From Bacteroidales bacterium CF (GTDB lineage: Bacteria; Bacteroidota; Bacteroidia; Bacteroidales; UBA932), in the NCBI GenBank assembly GCA_000473305.1, contig CP006772.1, positions 186,001 to 250,000 of the forward strand: 64,000 nucleotides of DNA, read 5' to 3'. The notes beneath the pieces are model-generated. The model worked only from the letters and a program-made list of their open reading frames with translations, was not told where the DNA came from and did not search any database. How positions within the stretch are numbered: the stretch's first letter is position 1; every line of letters begins with the position of its first letter. The position numbers were made by a program, and so were the translations under genes. Of the stretch, positions 1 to 8,847 are shown piece by piece.

Positions 1-177
1 CCCGACAATTTCCCTGACATCGAACGCCCTTCATCTGTGAAGTGGTACTTTGATGATGTTGCAAGGAATACAGGAGATGTTATTACCCTAACGGCAGGTA
101 GTCACACAATAAAAGCCGTGCTTGATTTCGGAGATCATACCGACACAATTGTTCAGGAGATTCTCGTAACACAATAA
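1..177 (+). CDS. C-terminal fragment of a probable secreted/surface protein
   Basis: The open frame runs from the first base of the window to a TAA at 175-177, giving the last 58 residues of a protein whose start lies outside. The visible part (SVKWYFDDV, then TLTAGSHTIKAVLDFGDHTDTIVQEILV) has alternating hydrophobic/polar beta-strand character and resembles the closing strands of an Ig-like or PKD-like domain, common at the ends of exported Bacteroidota proteins. A terminator follows about 30 bases later. No catalytic motif is visible, so function cannot be assigned; the Ig-like reading is inference from composition. Confidence 0.6.
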   Translation, partial: PDNFPDIERPSSVKWYFDDVARNTGDVITLTAGSHTIKAVLDFGDHTDTIVQEILVTQ

Positions 178-203
178 TTACCGTACTATAACAGAATAGA
201 ATG

Positions 204-240
204 AGGGTTGTCAGATCAAAATGGCAACCCTTATTTTTTA
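204..240 (+). terminator. Intrinsic terminator after the partial gene
   Basis: AGGGTTGTC (204-212) pairs with GGCAACCCT (223-231) including a G-U pair, and is followed by a T-rich run to about 240. It sits about 30 bases after the stop codon at 177 and reads in the plus direction. Confidence 0.7.
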
Positions 241-255
241 TACACCTTCAGTTTA

Positions 256-651
256 TTTATTATCTCCCTGCCCGGGGCGCGTCTGTTTTTTAGTGGTTTT
301 ATGAAGCCGCTTACAAGTTAATGTGGAAATACTGGATCAGGGCATTTCATCCGGAGATGGGATTTAGGAGCGATTGAAGACATAAAGACGACAAAGACCT
401 TGGTTTTTTAGTGATTTTATGAGTGTTTTTCCGAAAAGGGCGAGGACCGTTCAACGACCGAAGGGAGGCGTTCCGGAGCCCAGGAAAAACATGAAATCAA
501 ATCACGTTAAGAAAAACCAGTGTCTTTAAGGCTTATGACTTCAATGTGACATCGGATGGACAGCCCTGAAACAGTATTTTCCACAATATAAAAAGCGGCT
601 ATAGAACAAATTAAGAAAAACAGCAGTGCCCCGGGCAGGGAGGGTAATAAT
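256..651. repeat. Large imperfect inverted repeat (~400 bp palindromic element)
   Basis: The outer ends are a perfect 15 bp inverted repeat: CTCCCTGCCCGGGGC at 264-278 and its reverse complement at 628-642. The similarity continues inward with gaps: AGCCGCTT (305-312) against AAGCGGCT (593-600), and 322-343 against the 563-586 region (GCCCTGA-CAGTATT-TTCCAC). It extends to GGAAAAAC at 483-490 opposite GTTTTTCC at 425-432. The centre (431-482) is GC-rich and partly self-complementary. The left arm also holds a direct repeat of 20 bases with one mismatch (285-304 and 403-422). No ORF of note lies inside. It could be a decayed MITE-like element, an inverted duplication, or DNA for a long structured RNA. 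This and the two flanking terminators are all I see in the 178-725 gap. Confidence 0.75.
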
Positions 652-670
652 AAAATCTATTTAGGGATAT

Positions 671-704
671 TATAAAATAAAAAGGGCAAAAATAATTTTG
701 CCCT
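671..704 (-). terminator. Intrinsic terminator of gcvP
   Basis: A perfect 9 bp stem AGGGCAAAA (683-691) / TTTTGCCCT (696-704) has a 4-base loop. On the minus strand it is followed by a T-rich tract (682 down to 671). It lies 22 bases after the gcvP stop. Confidence 0.8.
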
Positions 705-725
705 CTAGTATTGTATTTTATTCTG

Positions 726-3563
726 TTATAGCTTTGACGGCCATGCGTCACAATTGCATATCAGGTTTCTGTCTCCGTATCCGTTATCGACACGCGCAAC
801 AAACGGCCAGAATTTGTTCTCCATTACCCATTCAAGAGGGTAAGCGGCATATTCACGGCTGTATTTGTGATTCCACTCTGTTGCACAAACCTCTGGAGCT
901 GTATGAGGAGCGTTCTTTAGGGCGGAATCGGCAGCAGCAATCTTTCCGGCTTTAATATCCTCGCACTCAGCCTTGATAGAGATCATAGCGTCTATGAAGC
1001 GATCAAGTTCTGCCTTAGGCTCACTTTCAGTAGGCTCTATCATCAGAGTCTCGTGAACAGGGAATGAGAGAGTAGGTGCATGGAATCCGAAGTCCATAAG
1101 ACGTTTTGAGATATCTCCCGCATCAATTCCGTACTCTTTAACATAGTGTCTTACATCTATTATACACTCGTGGGCAACCCTTCCGTTTTCGCCGGTGTAG
1201 AGAGTGTCAAAACCATTCTTCGCCAACCTTGCAGACATGTAGTTTGCATTAAGTATTGCCACTGCAGTGGCTTTTCTGAGACCTTCGGCTCCAAGAAGCT
1301 TTATATAGGCGTATGTTACAGGTAGCATGAGGGGATATCCGTAAGGAGTTGAACTTACTGCCTTAACACCTTGTGATCCGCATTCTGAAAGGAATGGGTG
1401 GCAAGGGAGATATGGTGCAAGTTCCTTTGTGGCGCAGATCGGACCTACTCCCGGACCACCGCCTCCGTGAGGCATTGCAAAGGTCTTGTGAAGGTTTAGG
1501 TGGCATATGTCAGCACCGATAAATCCAGGATTTGTCACCCCTACCTGTGCATTCATATTGGCTCCGTCCATATATACAAGTCCTCCGTTTTCATGGATGA
1601 TTGTAATTATCTCACGAATTCTCTTTTCAAATACACCATGAGTGGATGGGTATGTTATCATCAGGCAAGAGAGGCGTTCTTTGTGAGCTACGGCCTTCTC
1701 TCTGAGTTCATCGACATTGATATTGCCGTTTTCATCACATGAGACCAATACGATCTCCATGCCGGCCATCGCGGCAGAAGCAGGATTTGTACCATGCGCA
1801 GAGGTTGGTATTATCGCGATATTTCTATCTGTCTGACCATTCGCCATGCGATATGCCCTTATAGTCATAAGTCCGGCATATTCTCCGGCTGCGCCTGAAT
1901 TCGGTTGTAGTGAGCAAGCTGCAAAGCCGGTTATGGCAGCAAGATCCCGTTCAAGATCCTTTATCATGTATAGATAACCTTCTGCCTGATTGCCCGGAAC
2001 AAATGGGTGAATATTTGTAAATTCACTCCAGCTCAGAGGCATCATCTCCACGGCGGCATTCAGCTTCATTGTGCAAGATCCTAATGGAATCATAGACTGT
2101 GTGAGTGATATGTCCCTCTTTTCCAGTTTTTTGATATAACGCATCATGTCTGTCTCAGAGTGGTACCTGTTGAATATGCTCTCTTGAAGTATCTCACTCT
2201 CCCTTCTCATGAAACCATTATAAAGAACTATTGCAGGGGTCTCAGTGAGGTTGCATCCGAATATCTCCAGGATCTCGTCTGCCTCCTCTACGGTTGTTAG
2301 TTCGTCAAAACTGATGAGTACCCTATTATTGTCGGGATAGTAGAAGTTTATACCACATTCGAGAGCTCTCTCTTTTACAAGCTCCACGTCTGCATTAAGA
2401 ATTTCAATCGTGTCGAAATAGTTCCCGCATGAAAGTTCAAACCCTGCTTTTCTAAGCTCTGTAGCTATTGTATGTGCGAAGGCTGCAACTCTCTCGGCAA
2501 TCTCTTTTATACCCATTGGACCGTGATATACTGCATACATACCGGTCATTGTTGCCATCAGAGCTGTTGCGGTACAAATATTTGATGTTGCCTTTTCTCT
2601 CTTGATGTGCTGCTCCCTTGTCTGCAGGGCCATACGCAATGCAGGATTGCCAAGTCGGTCAACAGAGACACCGATAATCCTTCCGGGCATCTGCCTCTTG
2701 TATTCGTCCCTGGTGGCCATGAACCCGGCTGTAGGACCGCCGAATCCCATTGGAAGCCCGAATCTCTGTGCTGAGCCGACAGCTATATCTGCACCCCATA
2801 CAGCAGGCTCTTTGAGTATTGCTAAAGCAAGAAGGTCTGTGACGGCCGTCACCAAAATTCCCTTTTCGTGCGCTGCAGCGGTAAATGAGGTGTAGTCACG
2901 GACCTCGCCGTTTGCTGCAGGGTATTGCAGTACCGCTCCACAGAACATATCGTCGAAACGGAATTCCCTGAAATCCCCGGTTACTATTTCAATCCCCATT
3001 GCTGCCGCACGGGTCTCTATAACAGCTTTTACCTGAAGGAATATATCGTTGTCAACAAAAATTTTATTTTTTCCTGCTTTTACCGCCTCTCTCGAACGCA
3101 GCTCATACATCATCTTCACAGCCTCGGCAGCGGCAGTCGAGTCGTCAAGCATTGAACAGTTTGACATTTTGAAGCCTGTAAGACTTGATATCATGGTCTG
3201 AAAATTCAGGAGAGCCTCAAGTCTTCCCTGAGATATCTCAGCCTGATATGGTGTATATGATGTGTACCAGCTTGGATTCTCGAATATATTCCTTACAATC
3301 ACAGGCAAAGTCCCGGTTCCGTAGAATCCCTGGCCGATAAAGGAGCGGTAATTCTTATTTCTTGAAGCTATAGCCTTAAGTTCTGAAAGATACTCCTGTT
3401 CGGTCATCTCTTCGTCCATTTCCAGCGACTCCTTCAGCAGGATGTCTGATGGAACTGTTTGTCTGATAAGTTCGTCAAGATTGTCTGCACCTATATAGGC
3501 CAGCATCTCTTTAATATCTGCTTCTCTGGGACCATTATGTCTGTCTGTGAATGAAAGTGACAT
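726..3563 (-). CDS. gcvP: Glycine dehydrogenase (aminomethyl-transferring), P protein
   Basis: This is the PLP-dependent P protein of the glycine cleavage system. It decarboxylates glycine and passes the aminomethyl group to the lipoyl arm of GcvH. It is a single 945-residue chain of the usual fused length, with N-terminal (SFTDRHNGP) and C-terminal homologous halves. The PLP-binding lysine is about residue 693 in NLHKTFAMPHGGGGPG, whose glycine-rich tail is diagnostic. Other conserved stretches are SYTPYQAEISQGRLEALLNFQ cut short here as TPYQAEISQGR, and IPLGSCTMKLN. The chosen ATG starts the conserved N-terminus. A TAnnTTTG-type box lies about 40 bases upstream and a terminator follows. The gcvH, gcvT and lpd genes are not nearby, so it is a single-gene unit divergent from the carboxyltransferase. 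Confidence 0.97.
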   Translation of the reverse strand: MSLSFTDRHNGPREADIKEMLAYIGADNLDELIRQTVPSDILLKESLEMDEEMTEQEYLSELKAIASRNKNYRSFIGQGFYGTGTLPVIVRNIFENPSWYTSYTPYQAEISQGRLEALLNFQTMISSLTGFKMSNCSMLDDSTAAAEAVKMMYELRSREAVKAGKNKIFVDNDIFLQVKAVIETRAAAMGIEIVTGDFREFRFDDMFCGAVLQYPAANGEVRDYTSFTAAAHEKGILVTAVTDLLALAILKEPAVWGADIAVGSAQRFGLPMGFGGPTAGFMATRDEYKRQMPGRIIGVSVDRLGNPALRMALQTREQHIKREKATSNICTATALMATMTGMYAVYHGPMGIKEIAERVAAFAHTIATELRKAGFELSCGNYFDTIEILNADVELVKERALECGINFYYPDNNRVLISFDELTTVEEADEILEIFGCNLTETPAIVLYNGFMRRESEILQESIFNRYHSETDMMRYIKKLEKRDISLTQSMIPLGSCTMKLNAAVEMMPLSWSEFTNIHPFVPGNQAEGYLYMIKDLERDLAAITGFAACSLQPNSGAAGEYAGLMTIRAYRMANGQTDRNIAIIPTSAHGTNPASAAMAGMEIVLVSCDENGNINVDELREKAVAHKERLSCLMITYPSTHGVFEKRIREIITIIHENGGLVYMDGANMNAQVGVTNPGFIGADICHLNLHKTFAMPHGGGGPGVGPICATKELAPYLPCHPFLSECGSQGVKAVSSTPYGYPLMLPVTYAYIKLLGAEGLRKATAVAILNANYMSARLAKNGFDTLYTGENGRVAHECIIDVRHYVKEYGIDAGDISKRLMDFGFHAPTLSFPVHETLMIEPTESEPKAELDRFIDAMISIKAECEDIKAGKIAAADSALKNAPHTAPEVCATEWNHKYSREYAAYPLEWVMENKFWPFVARVDNGYGDRNLICNCDAWPSKL

Positions 3564-3628
3564 ACTTTGCTATTTATAAGGTTATTAATTGTTTATAAAA
3601 ACGCAAATTTAATTATAATTTCTTAAAA

Positions 3629-3658
3629 TTTGGTAATAAAATTATTTTCATATTTTTG
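3629..3658 (+). promoter_or_regulatory. Bacteroidota-type promoter of the carboxyltransferase gene
   Basis: A TTTG -33 element (3629-3632) and a TATTTTTG -7 box (3651-3658, matching TAnnTTTG) are spaced by 18 bases. The predicted start of transcription at about 3663 lies downstream of the in-frame GTG at 3658. This makes ATG 3679 the likely start codon. Confidence 0.65.
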
Positions 3659-3678
3659 TGGAACTAATTCCAAACCAA

Positions 3679-5229
3679 ATGACGTTATTAAGTAAAAAAA
3701 TTTCTGAATTGGCAGAACGTAAGACCAAAGCCCAAGAGGGCGGAGGTGCTTCTGCCATTGCCAAGCAGATTGCCATGGGTAAGCTACCGGCAAGGGAGAG
3801 AATCAATCAGCTCCTTGATGAGGATTCTTTCTTTGAGTATGACCTCTTTATTGAACATGATGCGAGAGGATTCGGCCTTGATGGAAAGGCTCTCGCCGGG
3901 GATGGTGTTGTTATCGGTACAGGAACAGTAAACGGAAAGCCTGTCGCGGTTTATGCACAGGATTTTACTGTTGCGGGGGGCTCTCTCGGCTCAATGCATG
4001 CAAAGAAAATCACAAAGATCATGGATTATGCACTCAAGATGCAGATACCACTTATCGGAATAAATGACTCCGGTGGAGCCAGGATACAGGAGGGGGTAAA
4101 TGCTCTTGCAGGGTATGGGGAGATATTCTACAGAAATACTCAGGCAAGCGGTGTCATTCCTCAGCTGTCTGTTATACTGGGTCCTTGTGCGGGAGGTGCA
4201 GTCTACTCTCCAGCTCTTACAGACTTCGTTTTTGTAGTGGACAAGATTTCAAAGATGTTCATCACCGGACCGGAGGTTATCAAATCGGTGCTTGGAGAGG
4301 AGATTGATATGGAATCTCTCGGAGGAGCCCGTGTTCACAGCGAGATTACCGGAAACGCACACTTCTTTGCCAACAGCGAGGCGGAGTGTTTCCAACAAAT
4401 CAAGACTCTTCTCGATTACATACCTGCGAATAACAAGTGCAAGAGAGAAAAAAGGGAGAAATTCCATGATCCTAAAAGGAGCTATAAGGTAGAGGAGATC
4501 GTGCCTGTAGATCCTACAAAACCTTACGATGTAAGGGAGGTAATAAAGGCTTTGACTGACGAATCTGAGTTCTTTGAAGTTCAGGAGCTCTGGGCTGCAA
4601 ATATTGTAGTCGGTTTCGGCAGAATCGCCGGAAGAACAGTGGGTTTCATCGCAAACCAACCTTTAGTGCTTGCCGGTGTCCTCGACTGTGACTCTTCGGA
4701 CAAAGCCGCTAGGTTTATCAGATATTGTGATGCTTTTGAAATTCCAATAGTAACAATCGAGGATATGCCGGGTTATCTTCCGGGCATTGACCAGGAGCAT
4801 TCAGGTGTTATCAGGCACGGTGCCAAACTTCTCTATGCATATAGCGAGGCAACAGTTCCTAAGATGACAGTTATTCTCAGAAAGGCATATGGTGGAGGTT
4901 ACATTGCCATGAACTCAAGACACCTCAGGGCGGACTTTGTTTTTGCATGGCCGACAGCCGAGATTGCTGTAATGGGACCGGAGGGAGCAGCCAACATAAT
5001 TTTCAGGAAGGAGATTATGGAGGCAGAGAATCCGGATGAGATGAGAAAGGCAAAGGTTGAAGAGTACAAGCAGAAGTTTGCCAATCCATACGTTGCTGCT
5101 GCTAAAGGCTATATTGATGCGGTTATTAATCCGGAAGAGACAAGGAAGTATCTCATACAGGCTCTTGAGGTATCTCAGGACAAACTTGTAAAAGGTCCTG
5201 ATAAGAAACACGGAATTCCACCATTTTAA
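3679..5229 (+). CDS. Acyl-CoA carboxylase/decarboxylase carboxyltransferase subunit (PccB/MmdA type)
   Basis: This is a biotin-dependent carboxyltransferase of about 516 residues that moves a carboxyl group between carboxybiotin and propionyl- or methylmalonyl-CoA. It has two crotonase-like halves: the N half with NDSGGARIQEGV and GPCAGGAVYSPA, and the C half with EDMPGYLPGIDQE and RKAYGGGYIAM, oxyanion-hole glycine motifs typical of PccB/MmdA. An in-frame GTG at 3658 would add seven residues but overlaps the -7 promoter box, so ATG 3679 is preferred. The biotin carrier gene follows after 22 bases. No biotin carboxylase or membrane decarboxylase subunit is in the window, so whether it works as carboxylase or Na+-pumping decarboxylase cannot be decided. 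Confidence 0.92.
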   Translation: MTLLSKKISELAERKTKAQEGGGASAIAKQIAMGKLPARERINQLLDEDSFFEYDLFIEHDARGFGLDGKALAGDGVVIGTGTVNGKPVAVYAQDFTVAGGSLGSMHAKKITKIMDYALKMQIPLIGINDSGGARIQEGVNALAGYGEIFYRNTQASGVIPQLSVILGPCAGGAVYSPALTDFVFVVDKISKMFITGPEVIKSVLGEEIDMESLGGARVHSEITGNAHFFANSEAECFQQIKTLLDYIPANNKCKREKREKFHDPKRSYKVEEIVPVDPTKPYDVREVIKALTDESEFFEVQELWAANIVVGFGRIAGRTVGFIANQPLVLAGVLDCDSSDKAARFIRYCDAFEIPIVTIEDMPGYLPGIDQEHSGVIRHGAKLLYAYSEATVPKMTVILRKAYGGGYIAMNSRHLRADFVFAWPTAEIAVMGPEGAANIIFRKEIMEAENPDEMRKAKVEEYKQKFANPYVAAAKGYIDAVINPEETRKYLIQALEVSQDKLVKGPDKKHGIPPF

Positions 5230-5251
5230 CAGCCGTGTAAAGTTTAAAGTT

Positions 5252-5605
5252 ATGAGTACAACTGAGAAATTTGACACTTTCAGACTCGAGGAGTCAGGGA
5301 GTGTATATGAAACCCTGCTTACAAAGAAGGTAAAGGAGAGAAAGGCCTGGAAAAAGCCTGACAATCAGGAGATATGCTCCATCATCCCCGGAACGGTCTC
5401 TAAACTGAAGGTAAGCGAAGGTGACAAGGTCGAAAAAGGAGAGGAGCTTATGGAATATGAAGCAATGAAAATGCAGAATATAATAAGGGCTCCATTTGAC
5501 GGAACTGTTGAAAAGATCTATGTAAAGGAGGGTGAGAAACTCGCAAAAGGCGTGTTAATGCTTTTCCTGAGATCTAACGCCAGCGCTCCAGATCAAGTCT
5601 TATAA
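5252..5605 (+). CDS. Biotin carboxyl carrier protein
   Basis: This small 117-residue carrier has a C-terminal biotinyl domain. The biotin-accepting lysine is K73 in the canonical YEAMKMQN motif, with the flanking halves IIPGTVSKLKVSEGDKVEKGEEL and APFDGTVEKIYVKEGEKL seen here as GTVSKL and GTVEKI hammerhead strands. The N-terminal ~40 residues form a basic linker (TKKVKERKAWKKP). It probably carries CO2 for the carboxyltransferase encoded 22 bases upstream. Its 3' end overlaps the convergent rodA by 32 bases. The tail after LMLFLR is longer than the domain needs, but there is no sign of a frameshift. Confidence 0.9.
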   Translation: MSTTEKFDTFRLEESGSVYETLLTKKVKERKAWKKPDNQEICSIIPGTVSKLKVSEGDKVEKGEELMEYEAMKMQNIIRAPFDGTVEKIYVKEGEKLAKGVLMLFLRSNASAPDQVL

Positions 5606-7004
5606 AAATAAAGAGTAAAATCGTAAAGCTCCATAGTGATGATCCCCCGTAGCTCAGAAAGGGCAGGGGGATTCCTATTACAGGTACAAGCCCCATAGTC
5701 ATTCCTATATTGATGAAGAAGTGGACAAAGATTATTGAGGCTACGCAATAACCGTAAATCCTGTTGAAATTGTCCTTCTGTTTTTCGGCAAGTTTAATAA
5801 TACGCGTTATCATTAATGTATAGAGGATAACGACAAATAGCGACCCCAAAAATCCCCACTCTTCCCCGACAGTGCAGAATATAAAGTCAGTACTCTGTTC
5901 AGGGACGAAGTTGAACTTTGTCTGAGTCCCGCGTAGAAATCCTTTTCCTATTAAACCACCGGAACCGATTGCTATTTTAGATTGGTGCACATTGTAGCCT
6001 GAACCCTGAAGGTCCTCTGTTATTCCAAGAAGGCTTTCAATCCTTGCTCTTTGGTGATCCTGAAGCACTTTTTCAAAGAGTATGTCAACAGAGTAGATTA
6101 GTGTTATTGAAAGCAGGAATGCTGCCAATATCTTCCAATTATCCGACACTCTTGTCTTGATTGCCTTGATTATAAGCCAGATGACAGGGATGGAGATCAA
6201 AACCATAAGCCAATGGTGATCTGCAAAATGAATATGTGAAGCCACATACCCGATTGTTCCTATTTTCGGGAATAGTATCATTAAAGGAAAAAACAGGACA
6301 AGGAATATTATGTGCGGAATTATCCTCTTTGTAAAGAGACCTCTGGCAATCACTGCCACCGAAAAAAGGAATATTATGGCTTGAAAAGGAGAAAAAGAAA
6401 GTGTTACGATAAACAGTATAATTGCCAGAATCCCAAGGATAAGAAACCACCCGGAAAGGCCTTCACGGTATAACATAAATGTAAAGGCAAAATATACAAG
6501 TGCGGAACCGGTCTCCTTTTCCAATACAATCAAAAGCATTGGGAAAATAATAGTCATAGCCACCCTGGCGGCAGCTGTGACAGATTTAAGGTGAAAATTA
6601 TACTTTCCTAAAAGCGAAGATAAGGCCAATGCCGTGGCTATTTTTGAGAACTCGGCAGGTTGAAGTCTCAACGGCCCTATTGCAACCCAAGATCTTGATC
6701 CGTTGACATCCACACCGACAACAAGCACCCCGAGCAGTGCCAGAATTGCCAGGGCATATATGAACCAGGCCGTAACACTGTAAAACTTCGGATTTATAAC
6801 ATATATGATAAGTGCTGCCAACCCGAAGGATGTGAGTATCCACACAAACTGCATTCCGGATCTTTCACTGAAGCTTAATATACCCTTTGAGAGTTCCGGA
6901 TCATACACGGAAGAGAATACATTTATCCAACCTATCAGTACAAGAACCAGATAGATCAGAATAAGCTGCCAGTCAAGCTTCCTATATATACTCTCTCTTC
7001 TCAT
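5574..7004 (-). CDS. rodA: Rod shape-determining protein RodA (SEDS glycosyltransferase)
   Basis: This is a polytopic SEDS-family peptidoglycan polymerase of 476 residues that works with PBP2 in the elongasome. About ten hydrophobic segments are visible. The family signatures are present: LRLQPAEFSKIATAL, GSGGLIGKGFLRGTQTKFNF seen as GSGGLIGKGF, and VPEQSTDFIF followed by LPFLSYGGSS near the C-terminus. Its ATG overlaps the stop of mrdA in an ATGA arrangement, showing translational coupling with its partner transpeptidase. It is longer than E. coli RodA (370) because of a larger central loop region, as is usual in Bacteroidota. It is the last gene of the purH-mre operon; the 3' end overlaps the convergent carrier gene. 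Confidence 0.95.
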   Translation of the reverse strand: MRRESIYRKLDWQLILIYLVLVLIGWINVFSSVYDPELSKGILSFSERSGMQFVWILTSFGLAALIIYVINPKFYSVTAWFIYALAILALLGVLVVGVDVNGSRSWVAIGPLRLQPAEFSKIATALALSSLLGKYNFHLKSVTAAARVAMTIIFPMLLIVLEKETGSALVYFAFTFMLYREGLSGWFLILGILAIILFIVTLSFSPFQAIIFLFSVAVIARGLFTKRIIPHIIFLVLFFPLMILFPKIGTIGYVASHIHFADHHWLMVLISIPVIWLIIKAIKTRVSDNWKILAAFLLSITLIYSVDILFEKVLQDHQRARIESLLGITEDLQGSGYNVHQSKIAIGSGGLIGKGFLRGTQTKFNFVPEQSTDFIFCTVGEEWGFLGSLFVVILYTLMITRIIKLAEKQKDNFNRIYGYCVASIIFVHFFINIGMTMGLVPVIGIPLPFLSYGGSSLWSFTILLFIFIRLDLERWR

Positions 7005-8836
7005 TTTATCGGGACATTGGTCATTGTGTTGCCACTTATTATGTAAGCCTCAAGATCTTTTCTGTCAACCTTCCTGTTAATATACATCTCAACAAGGAGC
7101 GATGCAATCGGTGCCGCCCAGGTGGCACCAAATCCGGCATTTTCTATATATGCGGCAACAGCTATTTTTGGATTGTCTCTCGGAGCAAAGCAGATAAACA
7201 CAGAGTGATCCTTTCCGTGAGGGTTTTGAGCAGTACCGGTTTTTCCGCAAATATCCAAACCTTTGACTGCAACTCTGGTGGCAGTGCCGCCGGAACCCGG
7301 AGGGGCGTTCACAGCCAGGTACATTCCGTAAATAACCTTTTGAAAATTTGACGGATCCACCTTTGTATAGTGCCTTTTTGAATAATCGGCATGAACAACG
7401 GTGTCTTCAACACTTTTTATGATATGAGGTGTGTAGTAATAGCCTCTGTTTGCAACTGTTGCGGCAAGATTTGCAAGATGCAGGGGAGTTGTGCCGATCT
7501 CACCCTGCCCGATTGCAAGAGAGATTATTGAGAGCGATTTCCATCTGCCCTTGCCGTGAATCCGGTCATATCCCTTAACAGAAGGAAGGACTCCTCCTAA
7601 CTCATTTGGCAGATCTGAACCCAGTTTGTGTCCGAAGCCGAAACTCTCCACCAACTCTTTCCAGTGAGAGAATGCGGCTGTGACATTGGGATATGCAGGA
7701 TTATCGATTATATCCCTGAAAGCATAGCAAAAATAGGCGTTGCATGACATCATGATAGCATGCGTGAGATCCAAAGGTGACGGGTGGGAATGGCAACCCA
7801 CACCTCGACCGACATGATACCCCATATGGCATGGGTATCTGACAACTGTATCGACTACCTCGTCCTGGAGGGCAATTAGCCCGTTGACAAGCTTAAATAC
7901 GGAACCTGGAGGATAGGCAGCCATGACCGCCCTGTTGAACATAGGCTTGAGCGGATCGTTGACAATCTCTTTGTAATATTTGCTTATTGAAGCCAGTTTA
8001 TCCACATTTATACCGGGACTCGATACCAAAGTGAGTATCTCTCCAGTTGATGGCTCAATAGCCACAAGACTTCCCACCTTGTTTGTCATAAGACTCTCCC
8101 CGTAACTCTGCAGTTCAGCATCAATCGATGAGGTTATGCTCTTTCCTGGGACGGCATCAATATCATATTCTCCGTTGGCAAAACTCGATTTGACTTTGTT
8201 ATGAACATCCCGGAGGAATATGTTGTATCCTTTTTTGCCTCTGAGAACTCCCTCGTATGATTGTTCTATGCCTGTCCTGCCGACGTAGTCCCCCCTTTTG
8301 TACTCAGGGTGTTTCCTTATATATGTCGTGTCAACCTCGGTAATGTATCCCAAAAGGTTTGCTCCGGCGTTGTACGGATATGTCCTCAAAGTTCTTGATA
8401 CAGCACTGAATCCGGGGAACTTATATGCCTGTTCAAGAAAAACTGCATATTGCTTATTTGATACACGCTTAACAAAAGGCATGGTCTGGAATCCGATCTT
8501 TCTCCTGTTTACACGGTAGTCCTTAAAGGTATGCCTTACATCTTCAAATTTGAGATCAAAAATTTCACAAAGGTCAACTGTGTCGAAATTAACAGCCTCG
8601 TATGGTGTTACCATAATATCATATGCAGTTTCATTACCGACAAGAATTTTTCCGTTCCTGTCGAAAACCAAACCCCTGGCCGGATATCTTACTTCATAAC
8701 GGAATGCATTGTTACTGGCAGTAATCTTATATTCCTTGTCCACGATCTGGAGGTCAAACAGTCTGATTGTCAGTAGTATCGCGATTAGAACTACTGATGC
8801 TGTGAGAATATTGCTTTTTTTAAGTTCCAATCCCAT
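7001..8836 (-). CDS. mrdA: Penicillin-binding protein 2, elongasome transpeptidase
   Basis: This class B PBP (611 residues) cross-links peptidoglycan during side-wall elongation. One N-terminal transmembrane segment (about residues 12-30) anchors it. The pedestal domain starts at YPARGLVFDRNG (51-62). The transpeptidase motifs are SVFK with nucleophile S312, SCN (364-366) and KTG (532-534). It lies 11 bases after mreD and overlaps rodA by four bases, the standard PBP2-RodA pairing. All catalytic motifs are intact. Confidence 0.96.
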   Translation of the reverse strand: MGLELKKSNILTASVVLIAILLTIRLFDLQIVDKEYKITASNNAFRYEVRYPARGLVFDRNGKILVGNETAYDIMVTPYEAVNFDTVDLCEIFDLKFEDVRHTFKDYRVNRRKIGFQTMPFVKRVSNKQYAVFLEQAYKFPGFSAVSRTLRTYPYNAGANLLGYITEVDTTYIRKHPEYKRGDYVGRTGIEQSYEGVLRGKKGYNIFLRDVHNKVKSSFANGEYDIDAVPGKSITSSIDAELQSYGESLMTNKVGSLVAIEPSTGEILTLVSSPGINVDKLASISKYYKEIVNDPLKPMFNRAVMAAYPPGSVFKLVNGLIALQDEVVDTVVRYPCHMGYHVGRGVGCHSHPSPLDLTHAIMMSCNAYFCYAFRDIIDNPAYPNVTAAFSHWKELVESFGFGHKLGSDLPNELGGVLPSVKGYDRIHGKGRWKSLSIISLAIGQGEIGTTPLHLANLAATVANRGYYYTPHIIKSVEDTVVHADYSKRHYTKVDPSNFQKVIYGMYLAVNAPPGSGGTATRVAVKGLDICGKTGTAQNPHGKDHSVFICFAPRDNPKIAVAAYIENAGFGATWAAPIASLLVEMYINRKVDRKDLEAYIISGNTMTNVPIK

Positions 8837-8847
8837 ATAAACCTCCT

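Noticed and set aside
256-651. Insertion sequence or CRISPR array
   Set aside because: There is no transposase ORF and no regular repeat-spacer pattern; it is an inverted, not a direct, repeat structure.
698-955. Open frames antisense to gcvP and to many other genes
   Set aside because: They lie wholly inside genes with strong family matches on the other strand and have no recognisable domain.
3564-3620. A glycine riboswitch upstream of gcvP
   Set aside because: The leader from the visible -7 box is only about 40 bases, too short for the tandem aptamer.
5574-5605. A frameshift at the end of the biotin carrier gene
   Set aside because: The biotinyl domain is complete before the extra tail; the overlap fits the general pattern of convergent overlaps in this window.
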